From: Anisodus tanguticus
Lineage: Eukaryota; Streptophyta; Magnoliopsida; Solanales; Solanaceae
NCBI GenBank assembly: GCA_034509755.1
Contig: CM067541.1
Coordinates: 24,434,501-24,498,500 of the forward strand
Direction: 5' to 3'
DNA length: 64,000 bases
The notes under the pieces were generated by a model. It was not told the origin of the DNA, did not search any database, and saw nothing but the letters and a program-made list of their open reading frames with translations. The translations under genes and the position numbers were made by a program. How positions within the stretch are numbered: position 1 is the first letter of the stretch; every line of letters begins with the position of its first letter. Positions 1 to 11,034 of this stretch are shown one piece after another.

Positions 1-198
1 ACTCAGCAAAAACAATTTACATTTTTCCGTCTTCTACAAAACTGGAATTTCCAGTTTTCACTTGTGTAACGATTGTAATTTCAGATTCCATGTTGAATTA
101 TTGAAATCTTTGTTTATCCTTTCGAATACTTGTAATAGTTAAATACTTCCCGTACTGCTTTATAAAGTACCATAGAGCAAAAAAAAAATCTCCCAACA
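1..198 (+). repeat. LTR of array, 3' end only (cut by window edge)
   Basis: This matches the last 198 bp of the LTRs at 4169-5657 and 9576-11034 and ends in the same TCCCAACA terminus. The LTR and the upstream part of the array continue outside the window. Confidence 0.9.
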
Positions 199-242
199 TC
201 TTAAGACAATATTTGTATAGTATTACTATTAGTGTTCGAAAG

Positions 243-539
243 ATGTCGGTCAAAAGTTGTGTGACCAAATCTGGATATGGCAATAGTTTTCTGGTAGAAG
301 AGAGTGATGATGATGAACGTGTTCATGGTGTCACCGCTACCAAGGCTGGTGGGAACAAGCGCTCACGAGAGCCTGAGGATGTCAACTGGGACAAGAGGAG
401 AAGAGTGAAGATGTTATTCTATCTTGTAGCAGAAGGCCTATATCTGTCCCAGACAAAGGATCCGAATAATGGTGAGAAGGAAATGGACACTCAGTCTGAT
501 GAAGTGACTGAAGTGAGCCAGAATCCGAAATTGGGATAA
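243..539 (+). pseudogene. gag-like remnant, array unit 1
   Basis: A 98-codon frame opens at the ATG at 243, 45 bp after the LTR end, where copia gag normally begins. It has an acidic patch (SDDDE), a basic patch (DKRRRVK) and then MLFYL, which resembles the W-x-x-KMLFYL stretch of copia gag proteins; that assignment is an inference from position and this short match. No zinc knuckle is present, and the frame closes at a tandem repeat. The equivalent in unit 6 (27152-27448) is nearly identical, while units 2 and 5 are frameshifted. Normal copia gag is two to three times longer, so this is a fragment. Confidence 0.45.
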
Positions 540-614
540 GTATTTTTCTTACTTGTCAAGAATAAGGATTAAATGATAAGTATTTTTCTTACTTGTCAAG
601 AATAAAGATTAAAT
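535..614 (+). repeat. 40-bp tandem duplication after gag remnant
   Basis: Two nearly identical 40-bp copies (535-574 and 575-614) begin GATAAGTATTTTTCTTACTT. The same pair follows the gag remnant in all six units, so it predates amplification of the array. Confidence 0.85.
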
Positions 615-639
615 GATGTCTGATTAAAAAAAAAATAGA

Positions 640-687
640 TTAAAGTAAGGAGGAATATGAAAATAATTTATATTCCTTACGCTTTAA
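640..687. repeat. Imperfect hairpin in leader/gag region
   Basis: TTAAAGTAAGGAGGAATAT at 640-658 is followed after 11 bp by an imperfect inverted copy at 670-687. The hairpin is present in every unit. It could be a small foldback insertion or structural RNA in the element transcript; nothing here decides this. Confidence 0.6.
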
Positions 688-1599
688 CAAATCAGAAGTT
701 TAATCTCACCTTCTTTCCCGTTTAAAGATTGGATTTGGTAAACGACTTAAAAAGATCCGTATTTTTAAGTGTAATAATTAAAAGTGTGTAAAGTATGTCG
801 CACATACAATGGAGAAAGATCCACTAACTGTGCGAAAACTCTTACCACTCTTAAGTAAGCGCCAAGAATTATCTGGGCACCAATCATAACGGAAGAAGAC
901 TAAAAGCTAAAGACGTTGAGCCTGTCATACTATTTGGCAGAAGATCCTTCATAGGATGATATTGGACACTCGGTCATAAAAGCGGAGTGGGCCAAAATTT
1001 CTTTGATATGATGATATTGGACGGCGGAGTGTGGCCAAAATTCATTTCATAGGAAAAATAATGGACACCTAGTAAGGTGAGCCACGGTTTCCATGTCTTA
1101 AATGATCGAAGGCCTAAAGAAAAGGCGAGAAAAGAAATTGGACACTCGCTCCGCCAAAGCAACCGGAGTGGGCGAGTATCGGATCACATATGATCCGGTT
1201 ACGCCCTAACCACGGGTAAGAGGTTGTTCATGTGAAGCAACACCACCTCTAAAGTAGAAGGGTTGGAGAGGTTGTCCTCAATAGGACTTTAGGGAATGAG
1301 ATCACTCTAAGATGATGTGATACATGTCCCTAACTTGGTTTAAGGGACGCTGTTGGTCAAGCTGGTTTGAGACTAGTCCAACAGGTCTGTAATAACTAAG
1401 AATGGTACAGTATGCCTGTAGCCAAATGAATGATATATTTGTAATCCGTGCGTCTATGCCATCATAGATTAAGACACGTTAAATAGCAAGTCATTCAAAA
1501 GCTAACGATGTTGAGATTGTTGCCTTCTTCGACATAAACCCTCAAAATAAATGTGAGGTAGATGAAGAGGCAAAATCACCTTTCCAAATTCCGTCAAGG

Positions 1600-1893
1600 G
1601 AATAGCGAAAGAAGCACTGCTCCTCTAGAACTTAGTCACACCTACTTGGGTGATTTGAAGTTTATACAAAATAGAGGGGGGAGACAAGTACGTTATGACC
1701 TTTATTGATAATGGTACAACGTATTGTATCCTTTGTTTATTGAAAAGCAAAGATGAAGTTGTTGAAGCGGATAAGTGCTACAAAACAGAAGTTGAAAATC
1801 AACTAAGCCTACGGATTGAGAAATTCGTAGTGATAGATGGGGAGAAAGTGAAGCATCGTTTATTAAACGACTGCTCATTACTCACCTCAGTCT
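1600..1893 (+). pseudogene. Copia integrase core fragment, array unit 1
   Basis: From 1695 the frame reads MTFIDNGTTYC, then LLKSKDEVVE and YKTEVENQL. These match the segment of copia integrases between the first and second catalytic aspartates. Just upstream, in another frame, are LELSHTYLGDLKF and the RGG that precedes it in intact elements; the first Asp position is not intact. The second Asp motif (D-x-G-x-E-Y) has decayed to VIDGEK. The frame ends at a stop near 1893. Equivalent starts in the other units are 7203, 12571, 17933, 23291 and 28645. Confidence 0.8.
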
Positions 1894-2297
1894 AACGGTG
1901 TTAGCCAAGCGCGAAGTCGTACGCCCAAATTATGTGGGGTAGCTTGGTAAAAGATGGACTACCGAAACAGGTCAAGTTCGACCTAAGACTGTAGATTGCA
2001 TATCCACTGGATCTGCAAATAACAGTAGTGTTGATCGCCTCTTGGCATCAAAGAATGTTGCATTCATTGAAGATAACTTTCCTTGAAATAGGAAAAAGGA
2101 GTAACTGCTCAAGGTTAACAAGAACCCGCGAGGGCTCGACTGTCGGAACTAGACGTTCCGTATCTACAGGACTCGAAAGTTGCTGGATATCCGGAACTTA
2201 ATATTCCAGATCTGCAGAACTCAGGGATTCTAGATGTTGAACCAAGAAGGAGCAAAGAGGGGACAAAGACTTGTTCCACACCTTCTAGCTTGTATGG

Positions 2298-2455
2298 TTG
2301 AGAACGAACCATGGACAATTAACAAAGAATTGTCATCTCCAAAAACACTGCTTTGGAAAGAAGCTAAAGAGAGAAATAGATTCCATCATATGGAACCATA
2401 CGTGTGTAATGGTTGATCTTCCTCCGGGAAAAGAACCTTTGGGTTGTAAAAAGTG
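2298..2455 (+). pseudogene. Copia reverse transcriptase N-terminal fragment, array unit 1
   Basis: The frame contains EIDSI, NHT and then VDLPPGKEPLGCK. The last string is the highly conserved copia RT motif that normally continues as a K-W-x-x-K-x-K run. Homology stops soon after 2455, so the catalytic palm with YVDD is missing. The same motif begins near 8003, 13378, 18732, 24093 and 29450 in the other units. Confidence 0.85.
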
Positions 2456-2724
2456 CTCCCCTAAGAGTAGCTTCACATCCAGGGCCATTGTAGTCTTACA
2501 TGGCATGGGTGTTGAAACAATCTTCCCAACCGGAGAGTTGGAAGAAGTGGATCAGAATTGGTTTGCTGAACTGTTGGGCTTCTTCCTGAACTTTCATTTT
2601 GGTCCCTGAAATGTTAACATTTTGGTCCTGAAAGTCTCAAATAAAACAGAAACAATGAATCTGATCACAAAAACATTGACTCTGAAGTTAGAAAGCCAAC
2701 AGTTGGAAAACCAACGGTCTTAGA

Positions 2725-2990
2725 GTGAAAATCATATTGAAACAAAGTCTCAATATGAAAGATATGGGTATCACAGATGACATCTTAGGAATTGGATTTC
2801 TAAGACATCTAACGGACTGGTCGATAGTTGGCAGTCTCGTTGAAGCCACCAATGGATATGAATCATTGAACCGATTGGAATCATGGTGCACCCATAGACA
2901 AGGAGCGATATGCACATGTCACGTGTAGTTCAATGTATTGTACACACTACAACCGACCTGGTATCGTCCTACAAACATATTAGTTGAACT
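2725..2990 (+). pseudogene. Copia RT C-terminal / connection fragment, array unit 1
   Basis: MKDMGITDDILGIGFLR at 2755 matches the copia F-x-MKDLG-x-A-x-x-ILGI motif after the YVDD box. About 150 bp further on, KERYAHVTCSSMYC and NRPGIV match the copia segment that normally reads PYASAVGSLMYA then TRPDI. Intervening frames are broken by stops, and the sequence between the RT fragment at 2298-2455 and this one is deleted. Confidence 0.8.
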
Positions 2991-3560
2991 AAGGTTCACT
3001 GATGATCTTAATACATGATCTATAGAAGGCGTTAAGTCGGATATGACGATATCCGAATTATTCGCCGATCTACGGATTATAGTATTCTACGGATGTCCGG
3101 CGGTTCTAGGAGAACACGGTGATGCAAATGGACATCGGATCTGAAGAACACCAAAGCCACAAGTAAATGTGTATGGTGGGTCTTAGAAAATCCTCTAAGC
3201 AAACTTGCATCGACCGATTCATGATGGAATCGGAGTTTATCTCTTTATACAAAGCATGAAAGAAGTTGAGTAACTTCATGAGTCCTTAGAGGACGGCCCT
3301 TATTGGGAGAAACCCGTGCCTTCGGCGAGTTATACACTTTGTGGCTAGCCGGTCGGCTTTAGGAAGGACACGGATGACGGCGTCTGGACATATCTGTCGG
3401 GATCGTCGGAGACATAAGACCGTATGGCAGTTGATCATCACGGGTGTCACTTCCTTATTTACTAACTAAGGGACTACCCGGAGATCAAGTGTTCTGCCTG
3501 TCTAGGGGAATGGATTTAAAACCCAAAATATACGGACCAATATAGTGGAAACCCAACCTT
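2990..3560 (+). pseudogene. Copia RNase H fragment, array unit 1
   Basis: In shifting frames this reads SSKQTC, then MESEFISLYKA, and later RHIRRRHKTV followed by QLI and TGV. These are the copia RNase H signatures around the catalytic Glu and the C-terminal His-rich helix. The stop after YKA and several frameshifts make it non-functional. The MESEFI motif recurs near 8628, 13998, 19351, 24711 and 30137. Confidence 0.8.
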
Positions 3561-4168
3561 ACGAACTGGAGATCCCGGTAATTTGGTTCAATGGGAAAAC
3601 TAAGTTGTAAAGGTTCAGTTGATCGCTTTAGTGGAAGCATGAGCACTTCGGATAGTGATTTCGAAAAGAAACACCAAATCCAAAGCCGTTCCCGCGATAG
3701 ACGTTAAGTGCTATCGCGGTATGGGTAAAGGTTAAGTTTTCAAAACTGTAATGATCCTCAACAGTTGAGGTTAGGTCTTTGGGAAACTTTTAATGGTTCC
3801 TAACACTTGTGAAGTGGGGTATAGAAGGATACCTTGTAGGAGACCACCTATTTAAGTGCGAGGACGGGCCGCCTCAAATTGAACGCACTTAAGAATCCAA
3901 GACGTTGTCCATGGCCAAAACGGACAAAACATTACGAAGAAGAGAGTAAGGGAATTTGTTGTGTTGGTACCGTTGTCTTGGCTTACACTAAACACCGACG
4001 GTTCAAGAGATCACGTTCACCGCGCAAGTAAGTAAGTCCGATGGTATTCAACTATGGAAGGTTCAAAGCCGAGGCTACCTCTCCTTATGCAACATCGGTC
4101 CATTTGAAATATTGCTGGAAATGAAAAGACACCATGTGAGTGCGCCAAAATCTCTTTCAAGAGAAGAT
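3561..4168 (+). other. 3' untranslated part of copia internal region with polypurine tract, unit 1
   Basis: There is no coding homology between the RNase H scrap and the LTR. Immediately before the LTR the purine-rich stretch TTTCAAGAGAAGAT (AAGAGGGGAT in units 2-5) has the position and composition of a polypurine tract, the primer site for plus-strand synthesis in LTR elements. Confidence 0.7.
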
Positions 4169-4174
4169 TGTTGG

Positions 4175-4530
4175 AAATTTGCCTTTGGCGGGAGTTGCGA
4201 CCGACCAACTTTAACGGCTTAAACACTAGTGTAACGTATGTTAGAGAATCCGGTTCTTCACACATACGCATGATCTACTAAGTACGTAGATCGTAGGGCC
4301 AAGAATCGTCAAATTTTATTGAGAAATGAAAGAGATATTGGTTCACGAAGTAAATTTGCCTTTGGCGGGAGTTGCGACCGACCAACTTTAACGGCTTAAA
4401 CACTAGTGTAACGTATGTTGGAGAATCCGGTTCTTCACACATGCATGATCTACTAAGTACGTAGATAACCGTAGGGCCAAGAATCGTCAAATTTCATTGA
4501 GAAATGAAAGAGATATTGGTTCACGAAGTA
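4175..4530 (+). repeat. 178-bp direct duplication inside LTR U3
   Basis: Two copies begin AAATTTGCCTTTGGCGGGAG at 4175 and 4352. The pair recurs in LTRs 2-5 (9582/9760, 14954/15132, 20306/20482, 25666/25844) with nearly identical copies. LTR 6 has only one copy. Because it lies in U3, it duplicates any enhancer sequence there. Confidence 0.9.
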
Positions 4531-4704
4531 AGGTGTTTGAAGCATGGAAAGTGTGGTATTGTGTGTAATTCTCCCTCATCGGTAGAGGAAGAAAGAATTG
4601 TTGTGTATATAAGATTCGAAATTGGTTTGGGATTTGGGACCCCAAGGGGTATCCCATGTGTTTAAAGGAGGGAGGACCTAGATGTGCTTCGGTTCGAGGA
4701 AAGA

Positions 4705-4850
4705 CCACACGCGCGCGCCGCCGCCGCCCGCCCGTCCGTCCCGTCCGGTTCCGGTTCCGAGTTCCGGGTTCGGGTTCTCGGGTTCTCGGGTTCTCGGGTT
4801 CTCGGGTCACGGGTCCACGGGTCGTGGGGTGTGGGCTGTGGGTCTTCTGA
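4705..4850 (+). repeat. GC-rich variable tract in LTR with GGGTTCTC/CGTGGGT repeats
   Basis: The tract starts with a CCG/CGC run and continues with several GGGTTCTC units in LTR 1. LTRs 2-5 have instead CGTGGGT-type repeats near 10170-10215, 15535-15580, 20895-20935 and 26260-26290. Length and sequence differ more here than elsewhere in the LTR. Apparent ORFs of up to 150 codons across it are by-products of GC-rich repeats. Confidence 0.8.
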
Positions 4851-5200
4851 TATTATCTTTTTGGGCCAGAAAACTTTGATCCCGAAGTACAGTTTGATCC
4901 CGAAGTTTCGGATGTCTTGTTTGGACCAGAATTCTTTCGGATATACAGTTTGGTCCCTGAAGTTTCAAGATGTACGAGTTTGGTCCCCGAAGTTTCCGAA
5001 CATCAGAATTTTGACGGTCAAAAACAGAAATGCCAAGCACTCAATTCAGCCATTTATTTTGGCTGAATTACTCCTCCTATAATGGCCAAATCCGTTGGTC
5101 TTTCTCCCATTTATGTTGGTGACTTTACTACCTCCATAATGGCCATTATTTGGCTATTATGGAGGTAGTTTTCAGCAGATAAAACAGTCCATCCCTCTCC

Positions 5201-5208
5201 TATATAAA
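5201..5208 (+). promoter_or_regulatory. LTR TATA box
   Basis: CTCCTATATAAACACCCCC is a strong plant TATA context, with U3-like sequence upstream and U5 about 450 bp downstream. It is conserved in LTRs 2-5 (10575, 15939, 21279 and 26646) and absent from LTR 6, which has lost this segment. Confidence 0.7.
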
Positions 5209-5657
5209 CACCCCCTTACACCATTATTGAGAATAATAGTTAACGAAGAGAGGCAGCAAAACAATGCACGAAAATACACAACCAAAAATTTCTTCCTACA
5301 ACTTCCAAGCATCATTTCGTTATTCAATATTCTTCACGGTAGCTCTTGAGTTTCCTTTGCTCAAGGGTTCCATTGCTGTTTTATCTTGGGAGACAAATTG
5401 TCCGGGACGTATAAAGGATACATACGGGGCAATATTGTCTTAAGGACGAGTGCTACACTCGACTCAAAGCAAAAACAATTTACATTTTTCCGTCTTCTAC
5501 AAAAGCTGGAATTTCCAGTTTTCACTTGTGTAACGATTGTAATTTCAGATTCCATGTTGAATTATTGAAATCTTTGTTTATCCTTTCGAATACTTGTAAT
5601 AGTTAAATACTTTCCGTCATTGCTTTATAAAGTACCATAGAGCAAAAACTCACAACA

Positions 5658-8600
5658 ATCTTAAGACAATATTTGTATAGTATTACTATTAGTGTTCGAA
5701 AGATGTCGGTCAAAAGTTGTGTGACCAAATCGGATATGGCAATGGTTTTACGGTAGAAGAGAGTGATGATGATGAACGTGTTCATGGTGTCACCGCTACC
5801 AAGATCGGTGGGAACAACTCACGAGAGCCGAGGATGTCAACTGGGACAAGAGGAGAAGAGTGAAGATGTTATTCTATCTTGTAGCAGAAGGCCTATATCC
5901 GTCCCGGACAAAGGATCCGAATAATAGTGAGAAGGAAATGGACACTCGGTACCGATGAAGTGATCGAAGTGAGCGAATCCGAAATTGGGATAAGTATTTT
6001 TCGTACTTGTCAAGAATAAGGATTAAATGATAAGTATTTTTCTTACTTGTCAAGAATAAATATTAAATGATGTCTGATTAAAAAAAAATAGATTAAAGTA
6101 AGGAGGAATATGAAAATAATTTATATTCCTTACGCTTTAACAAATCAGAAGTTTAATCTCATCTTCTTTCCCGTTTAAAGATTGGATTTGGTAAACGACT
6201 TAAAAAGATCCGTTCTTTTAAGTGTAATAATTAAAAGTGTGTAAAGTATGTCGCACATACAATGGAGAAAGATCCACTAACTGTGCGAAAACTCTTACCA
6301 CTCTTAAGTAAGCGCCAAGAATTATCTGGGCACCAATCATAACGGAAGAAGACTAAAAGCTAAAGACGTTGAGCCTGTCATACTATTTGGCAGAAGATCC
6401 TTCATAGGATAATATTGGACACTCAGTCATAAAAAGCCTCCGGGCGCTGGAGTGGGCCAAAATTCCTTTGATATGATGATATTGGACACTCAGTCATATA
6501 AAGCCTCCGGGCGACTGGAGTGGAGCCAGAATTCATTTCATAAGAAAAGTAATGGACACCTAGTAAGTTGGGCTAGAGTTTCCAGGTCCTAAATGATCTG
6601 AAGGCCTAAAGAAAGGCAGTAAAGAAAGGCAGTAAAGAAATTGGACACTCAGTCTGTCAAAGCAACTAGAGTGGGCCAGAGTATCGAGATCACATATGAT
6701 CCGGTTACGCCCTAACCACGGGCAAAAGGTTATTCATGTGAAGCAACGCCACCTCTAAAATCAAAGGGGCTGGAGAGGTTGTCCTCAATAGGACTTCAGG
6801 GAATGGGATCACTCTAAGATGAGGTGATACATGTCCCAAACTTGGTTAGGGGACGTTGTTGGTCAAGCTAGTTTGAGACTAGTCCAACAGGTCTGTAATA
6901 ACTAAGAATGGTATAGTATGTCTGTAGCCAAATGAATGATATATTTGTAATCCGTGCATCTATGCCATCATAGATTAAGACACGTTAAATATCAAGTCAT
7001 TCAAAAGCTAACAATGTTGAGATTGTTGCCTTCTGTCGACATAAACCCTCAAAATAAATGTGAGGTAGATGAAGAGGCAAAATCACCTTTCCAAAATTCG
7101 TCAACGGAATAGAGAAAGAAGCACCGCTCCTCTAGAACTTAGTCACATCTACTTGGGTGATTTGAAGTTTATACAAAATAGAGGGGGGGAGACAAGTACG
7201 TTATGACCTTTATTGATAATGGTACAACGTATTGTATCCTTTGTTTATTTAAAAGCAAAGATGAAGTTGTTGAAGCGGATAAGCGCTACAAAACAGAAGT
7301 TGAAAATCAACTAAGCCTACGGATTGAGAAATTCGTAGTGATAGAGGGGGAGAAACTAAAGCATCGTTAATTAAACGACTGCTCATTTCTCACCTCAGTC
7401 TAACGGTGTTAGCCAAGCGCTAAGCCGTACGCCCAAATTATGTGGGGCACGTCGATCCTTACCGCTAATGCGATTCTCAATAGAACTCCGCATAAGGATA
7501 AGGGTAACCCTCCGTGTGATACATGGAAAGGATCTCACATACAAATGTTGTGATGTGGGGTGGTTTCATACCTAAGACTGTAGATTGCATATTCACAGGA
7601 TCTGCAAATAACAGTAGTGTTCATCGCCTCTTGGCGTCAAAGAATGCTGAATTCTTAGAAGATAACTTTCCTTGGTAAAGGAAAAAGGAGTAACTGATCC
7701 AGGTTAAAAAAAAACCCGCGAGGGCCTGACTGTCCGGAACTAGACGTTCCGTATCTACAGGACTCGAAAGTTGCTGGCTATCCGGAACTTAATACTCCAG
7801 GTCTACAGAACTCAGGGATTCTAGATGTTGAACCGAGACGGAGCAATGAAGGGGACAAAGACTTGTTCCAGTCCTTCTAGCTTGTATGGTTAATAATGAA
7901 CCATGAACAATTAACAAATAATTGTCATCTCCAAAAGTGCTGCTTTGGAAAGAAGCTAAAGAGAGAAACATATTCCATCATATAGAACCATACTTGTGTA
8001 ATGGTTAATCTTCCTCCGGGAAAAGAACCTTTGGGTTGTAAAATGTGCTCCCTTGTGAGTAGCTTAACATCTAGGGCCATTGCAGTCTTGCGTGGCAAGG
8101 ATGTTGAAACAGCCTTCCCAACCTGAGAGTGAAATCATATTGAAACAAAGTCGCGATATGAAAGATATGGGTATCACAGATGACATCTTAGGAATTGGAT
8201 TTCTAAGACATCTAACGGACTGGTCGATAGTTGATGAGTCTCGTTGAAGCCACCAATGGATATGAATCATAGAACTGGTTGGAATCATGGTGCACCCATA
8301 GACAAGGAGCGATATGCACAGGTCACGTGTAGTTCAATGTATTCTACACACTACAACCGACCTGGTATCGTCCTACAAACATATTAGTTGAACTAAGGTT
8401 CACCGATGATCCTAATACATGATCAATAGAAGGCGTTAAGTCGGATATGACGATATCTCGAATTATTCGCTTATCTACGGATTATAGTATTTCGGATGTC
8501 CAGCAGCTTCTAAGAGAACACCGTGATGCAAACCGGACATCGATCCGAAGAACACCAAAGCCACAAGTAAATGTATATGGTGGTTCTTATAAAATCCTCT

Positions 8601-9575
8601 AAGCAAACTTGCATCGGCTGATTCATGATGGAATCGGAGTTTATCGCTTTATACAAAGCATGAAAGAAGTTAAGTAACTTCACGGCTCGTTAGAGGACGT
8701 CCCTTATTCGGAGAAACCCGTACCTTCAGCAGTTACACACTGTGGCTAGCCGGTCGGCTTCAGGAAGGACACGGATGACGGCGTTTGGGCATATCTGTCA
8801 GGATCTGTCGGAGACATAAGACCGTATGGCAGTTGATCATCACGGGTGTCACTTCCTTGTTTACAAACTAAGGGACTATCCAGAGATCAAGCGTTCTGCC
8901 TGTCTAGGGGAATGGGCTTAAAACCCAAAATATACGGACCAATACAAACGGGGAAACCCAACCTTACGAACTAGAGATCCCGTAATTTGGTTCAATGGGA
9001 AAACTAAGTTGTAAAGGTTCGGTTGATCGCTTTAGTGGAAGCATGAGCACTTCGGATAGTGATTTCGAAAAGAAACACCAAATCCAAAGCCGTTCCCGCG
9101 ATAGACGTTAAGTGCTATCTGCAAGATGGGTAAAGGTTAAGTTTTCAAAACTCGTAATGATCCTCAACAAGTTGAGGTTAGGTCTTTGGGAAACTTTTAA
9201 TGGTTCCTAACACTTGTGAAGTGGGGTATAGCGAGGATACCTTGTAGGAGACCACCTATTTAAGTGCGAGGACGGGCCGCCTCAAATTGAACGCACTTAA
9301 GAATCCAAGACGTTGTCCATGGCCAAAACGGACAAAACATTACGAAGAAGAGAGTAAGGGAATTTGTTGTGTTGGTACCGTTGTCTTGGCTTACACTAAA
9401 CACTGACGGTTCAAGACATCACGTTCACCGCGCAAGTAAGTAAGTCCGATGGTATTCAACTATGGAAGGTTCAAAGCTGAGGCTACCTCTCCTTATGCAA
9501 CATCGGTCCGCTGAAATATTGCTGGAAATGAAAAGACACCATGTGAGTGCGCCAAAATCTCTTTCAAGAGGGGAT
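5658..9575 (+). mobile_element. Array unit 2, copia internal region (degenerate)
   Basis: This 3918-bp internal region has the unit 2-5 structure, including the roughly 110-bp segment near 7447-7560 that unit 1 lacks. The gag remnant from 5703 is frameshifted, the integrase fragment starts at 7203, the RT motif lies near 8003, the RT C-terminal motif near 8158 and the RNase H motif near 8628. A short internal duplication (AAAGGCAGT) lies near 6613-6635. No catalytic domain is open. Confidence 0.9.
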
Positions 9576-11034
9576 TGTTGGAAATTTGCCTTTGGCGGGA
9601 GTTGCGACCGACCAACTTTAACGGCTTAAACACTAGTGTAACGTATGTTGGAGAATCCGGTTCTTCACACATGCATGATCTACTAAGTACGTAGATAACC
9701 GTAGGGCCAAGAATCGTCAAATTTTATTGAGAAATGAAAGAGATATTGGTTCACGAAGTAAATTTGCCTTTGGCGGGAGTTGCGACCGACCAACTTTAAC
9801 GGCTTAAACACTAGTGTAACGTATGTTGGAGAATCCGGTTCTTCACACATGCATGATCTACTAAGTACGTAGATAACCGTAGGGCCAAGAATCGTCAAAT
9901 TTCATTGAGAAATGAAAGAGATATTGGTTCACGAAGTAAGGTGTTTGAAGCATGGAAAGTGTGGTATTGTGTGTAATTCTCCCTCATCGGTAGAGGAAGA
10001 AAGAATTGTTGTGTATATAAGATTCGAAATTGGTTTGGGGTTTGGGACCCCAAGGGGTATCCCATGTGTTTAAAGGAGGGAGGACCTAGATGTGCTTCGG
10101 TTCGAGGAAAGACCACACGCGCGCCGCCGCCGCCCGCCCGTCCGGTTCCGGTTCCGAGTTCCGGGTTTCGGGTTCACGGGTCGTGGGTCGTGGGTCGTGG
10201 GCTGTGGGCTGTGGGTCTTCTGATATTATCTTTTTGGGCCAGAAAACTTTGCCAGAAGTACAGTTTGATCCCGAAGTTTCGGATGTACTTGTTTGGACCG
10301 AGAATTCTTTCGAGATGTACAGTTTGGTCCCTGAAGTTTCAAGATGTACAGTTTGGTCCCTGAAGTTTCCAGAACATCAGAATTTCGACGGTCAAAAATA
10401 GAAATGCCAAGCACTCAATTCAGCCATTTATTTTGGCTGAATTACTCCTCCTATAATGGCCAAATCTGTTGGTCTTTCTCCCATTTATGTTGGTGACTTT
10501 ACTACCTCCATAATGGCCATTATTTGGCTATTATGGAGGCAGTTTTCAGGCAGTAAAACAGTCCATCCCTCTCCTATATAAACACCCCCTTACACCATTG
10601 TTGAGCATAAGAGTTAACAGTAAGAGAGGCAGCAAAACAATGCACGAAAATACACAACCAGAAAAAATCTTCTTCCTACAACTTCCAAGCATCATTTCAT
10701 TATTCAATATTCTTCACGGTAGCTCTTGAGTTTCCTTTGCTCAAGGGTTCCATTGTTGTTTTAGCTTGGGAGACAAATTGTCCAGGACGTATAAAGGATA
10801 CATACGGGGCAATATTGTCTTAAGGACAGAGTGCCACACTCGACTCAGCAAAAACAATTTACATTTTTCCGTCTTCTACAAAACTGGAATTTCCAGTTTT
10901 CACTTGTGTAACGATTGTAATTTCAGATTCCATGTTGAATTATTGAAATCTTTGTTTATCCTTTCGAATACTTGTAATAGTTAAATACTTTCCGTACTGC
11001 TTTATAAAGTACCATAGAGCAAAAACTCCCAACA
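9576..11034 (+). repeat. Array LTR 2 (1459 bp)
   Basis: It has the same TGTTGG...CAACA limits as LTR 1, the 178-bp duplication at 9582-9938 and the TATA box at 10575. The preceding polypurine tract is AAGAGGGGAT. Confidence 0.92.

Larger units (their letters stand above)
199..4168 (+). mobile_element. Array unit 1, copia internal region (degenerate)
   Basis: This 3970-bp stretch lies between two LTRs and holds copia remnants in the order gag, integrase, RT, RNase H, then a 3' untranslated stretch that ends in a purine-rich tract directly before the next LTR. None of the domains is open over more than about 100 codons. Unit 1 differs from units 2-5 in two places. Near 1930-2000 it lacks about 110 bp that they carry, and between about 2490 and 2725 it has roughly 190 bp that they lack. 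The integrase-RT junction is much shorter than in an active element, so the founder was probably already internally deleted. Confidence 0.9.
4169..5657 (+). repeat. Array LTR 1 (1489 bp)
   Basis: It begins TGTTGGAAATTT after the polypurine tract and ends CAACA before the leader. The termini TGTTGG...(CC)AACA are the expected short inverted ends of a copia LTR. In order it contains a 178-bp direct duplication (4175-4530), a first TATA-like GTATATAAG near 4603, a GC-rich variable tract (4705-4850) rich in GGGTTCTC, the main TATA box at 5201-5208, and an AT-rich R/U5 end. Confidence 0.92.
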
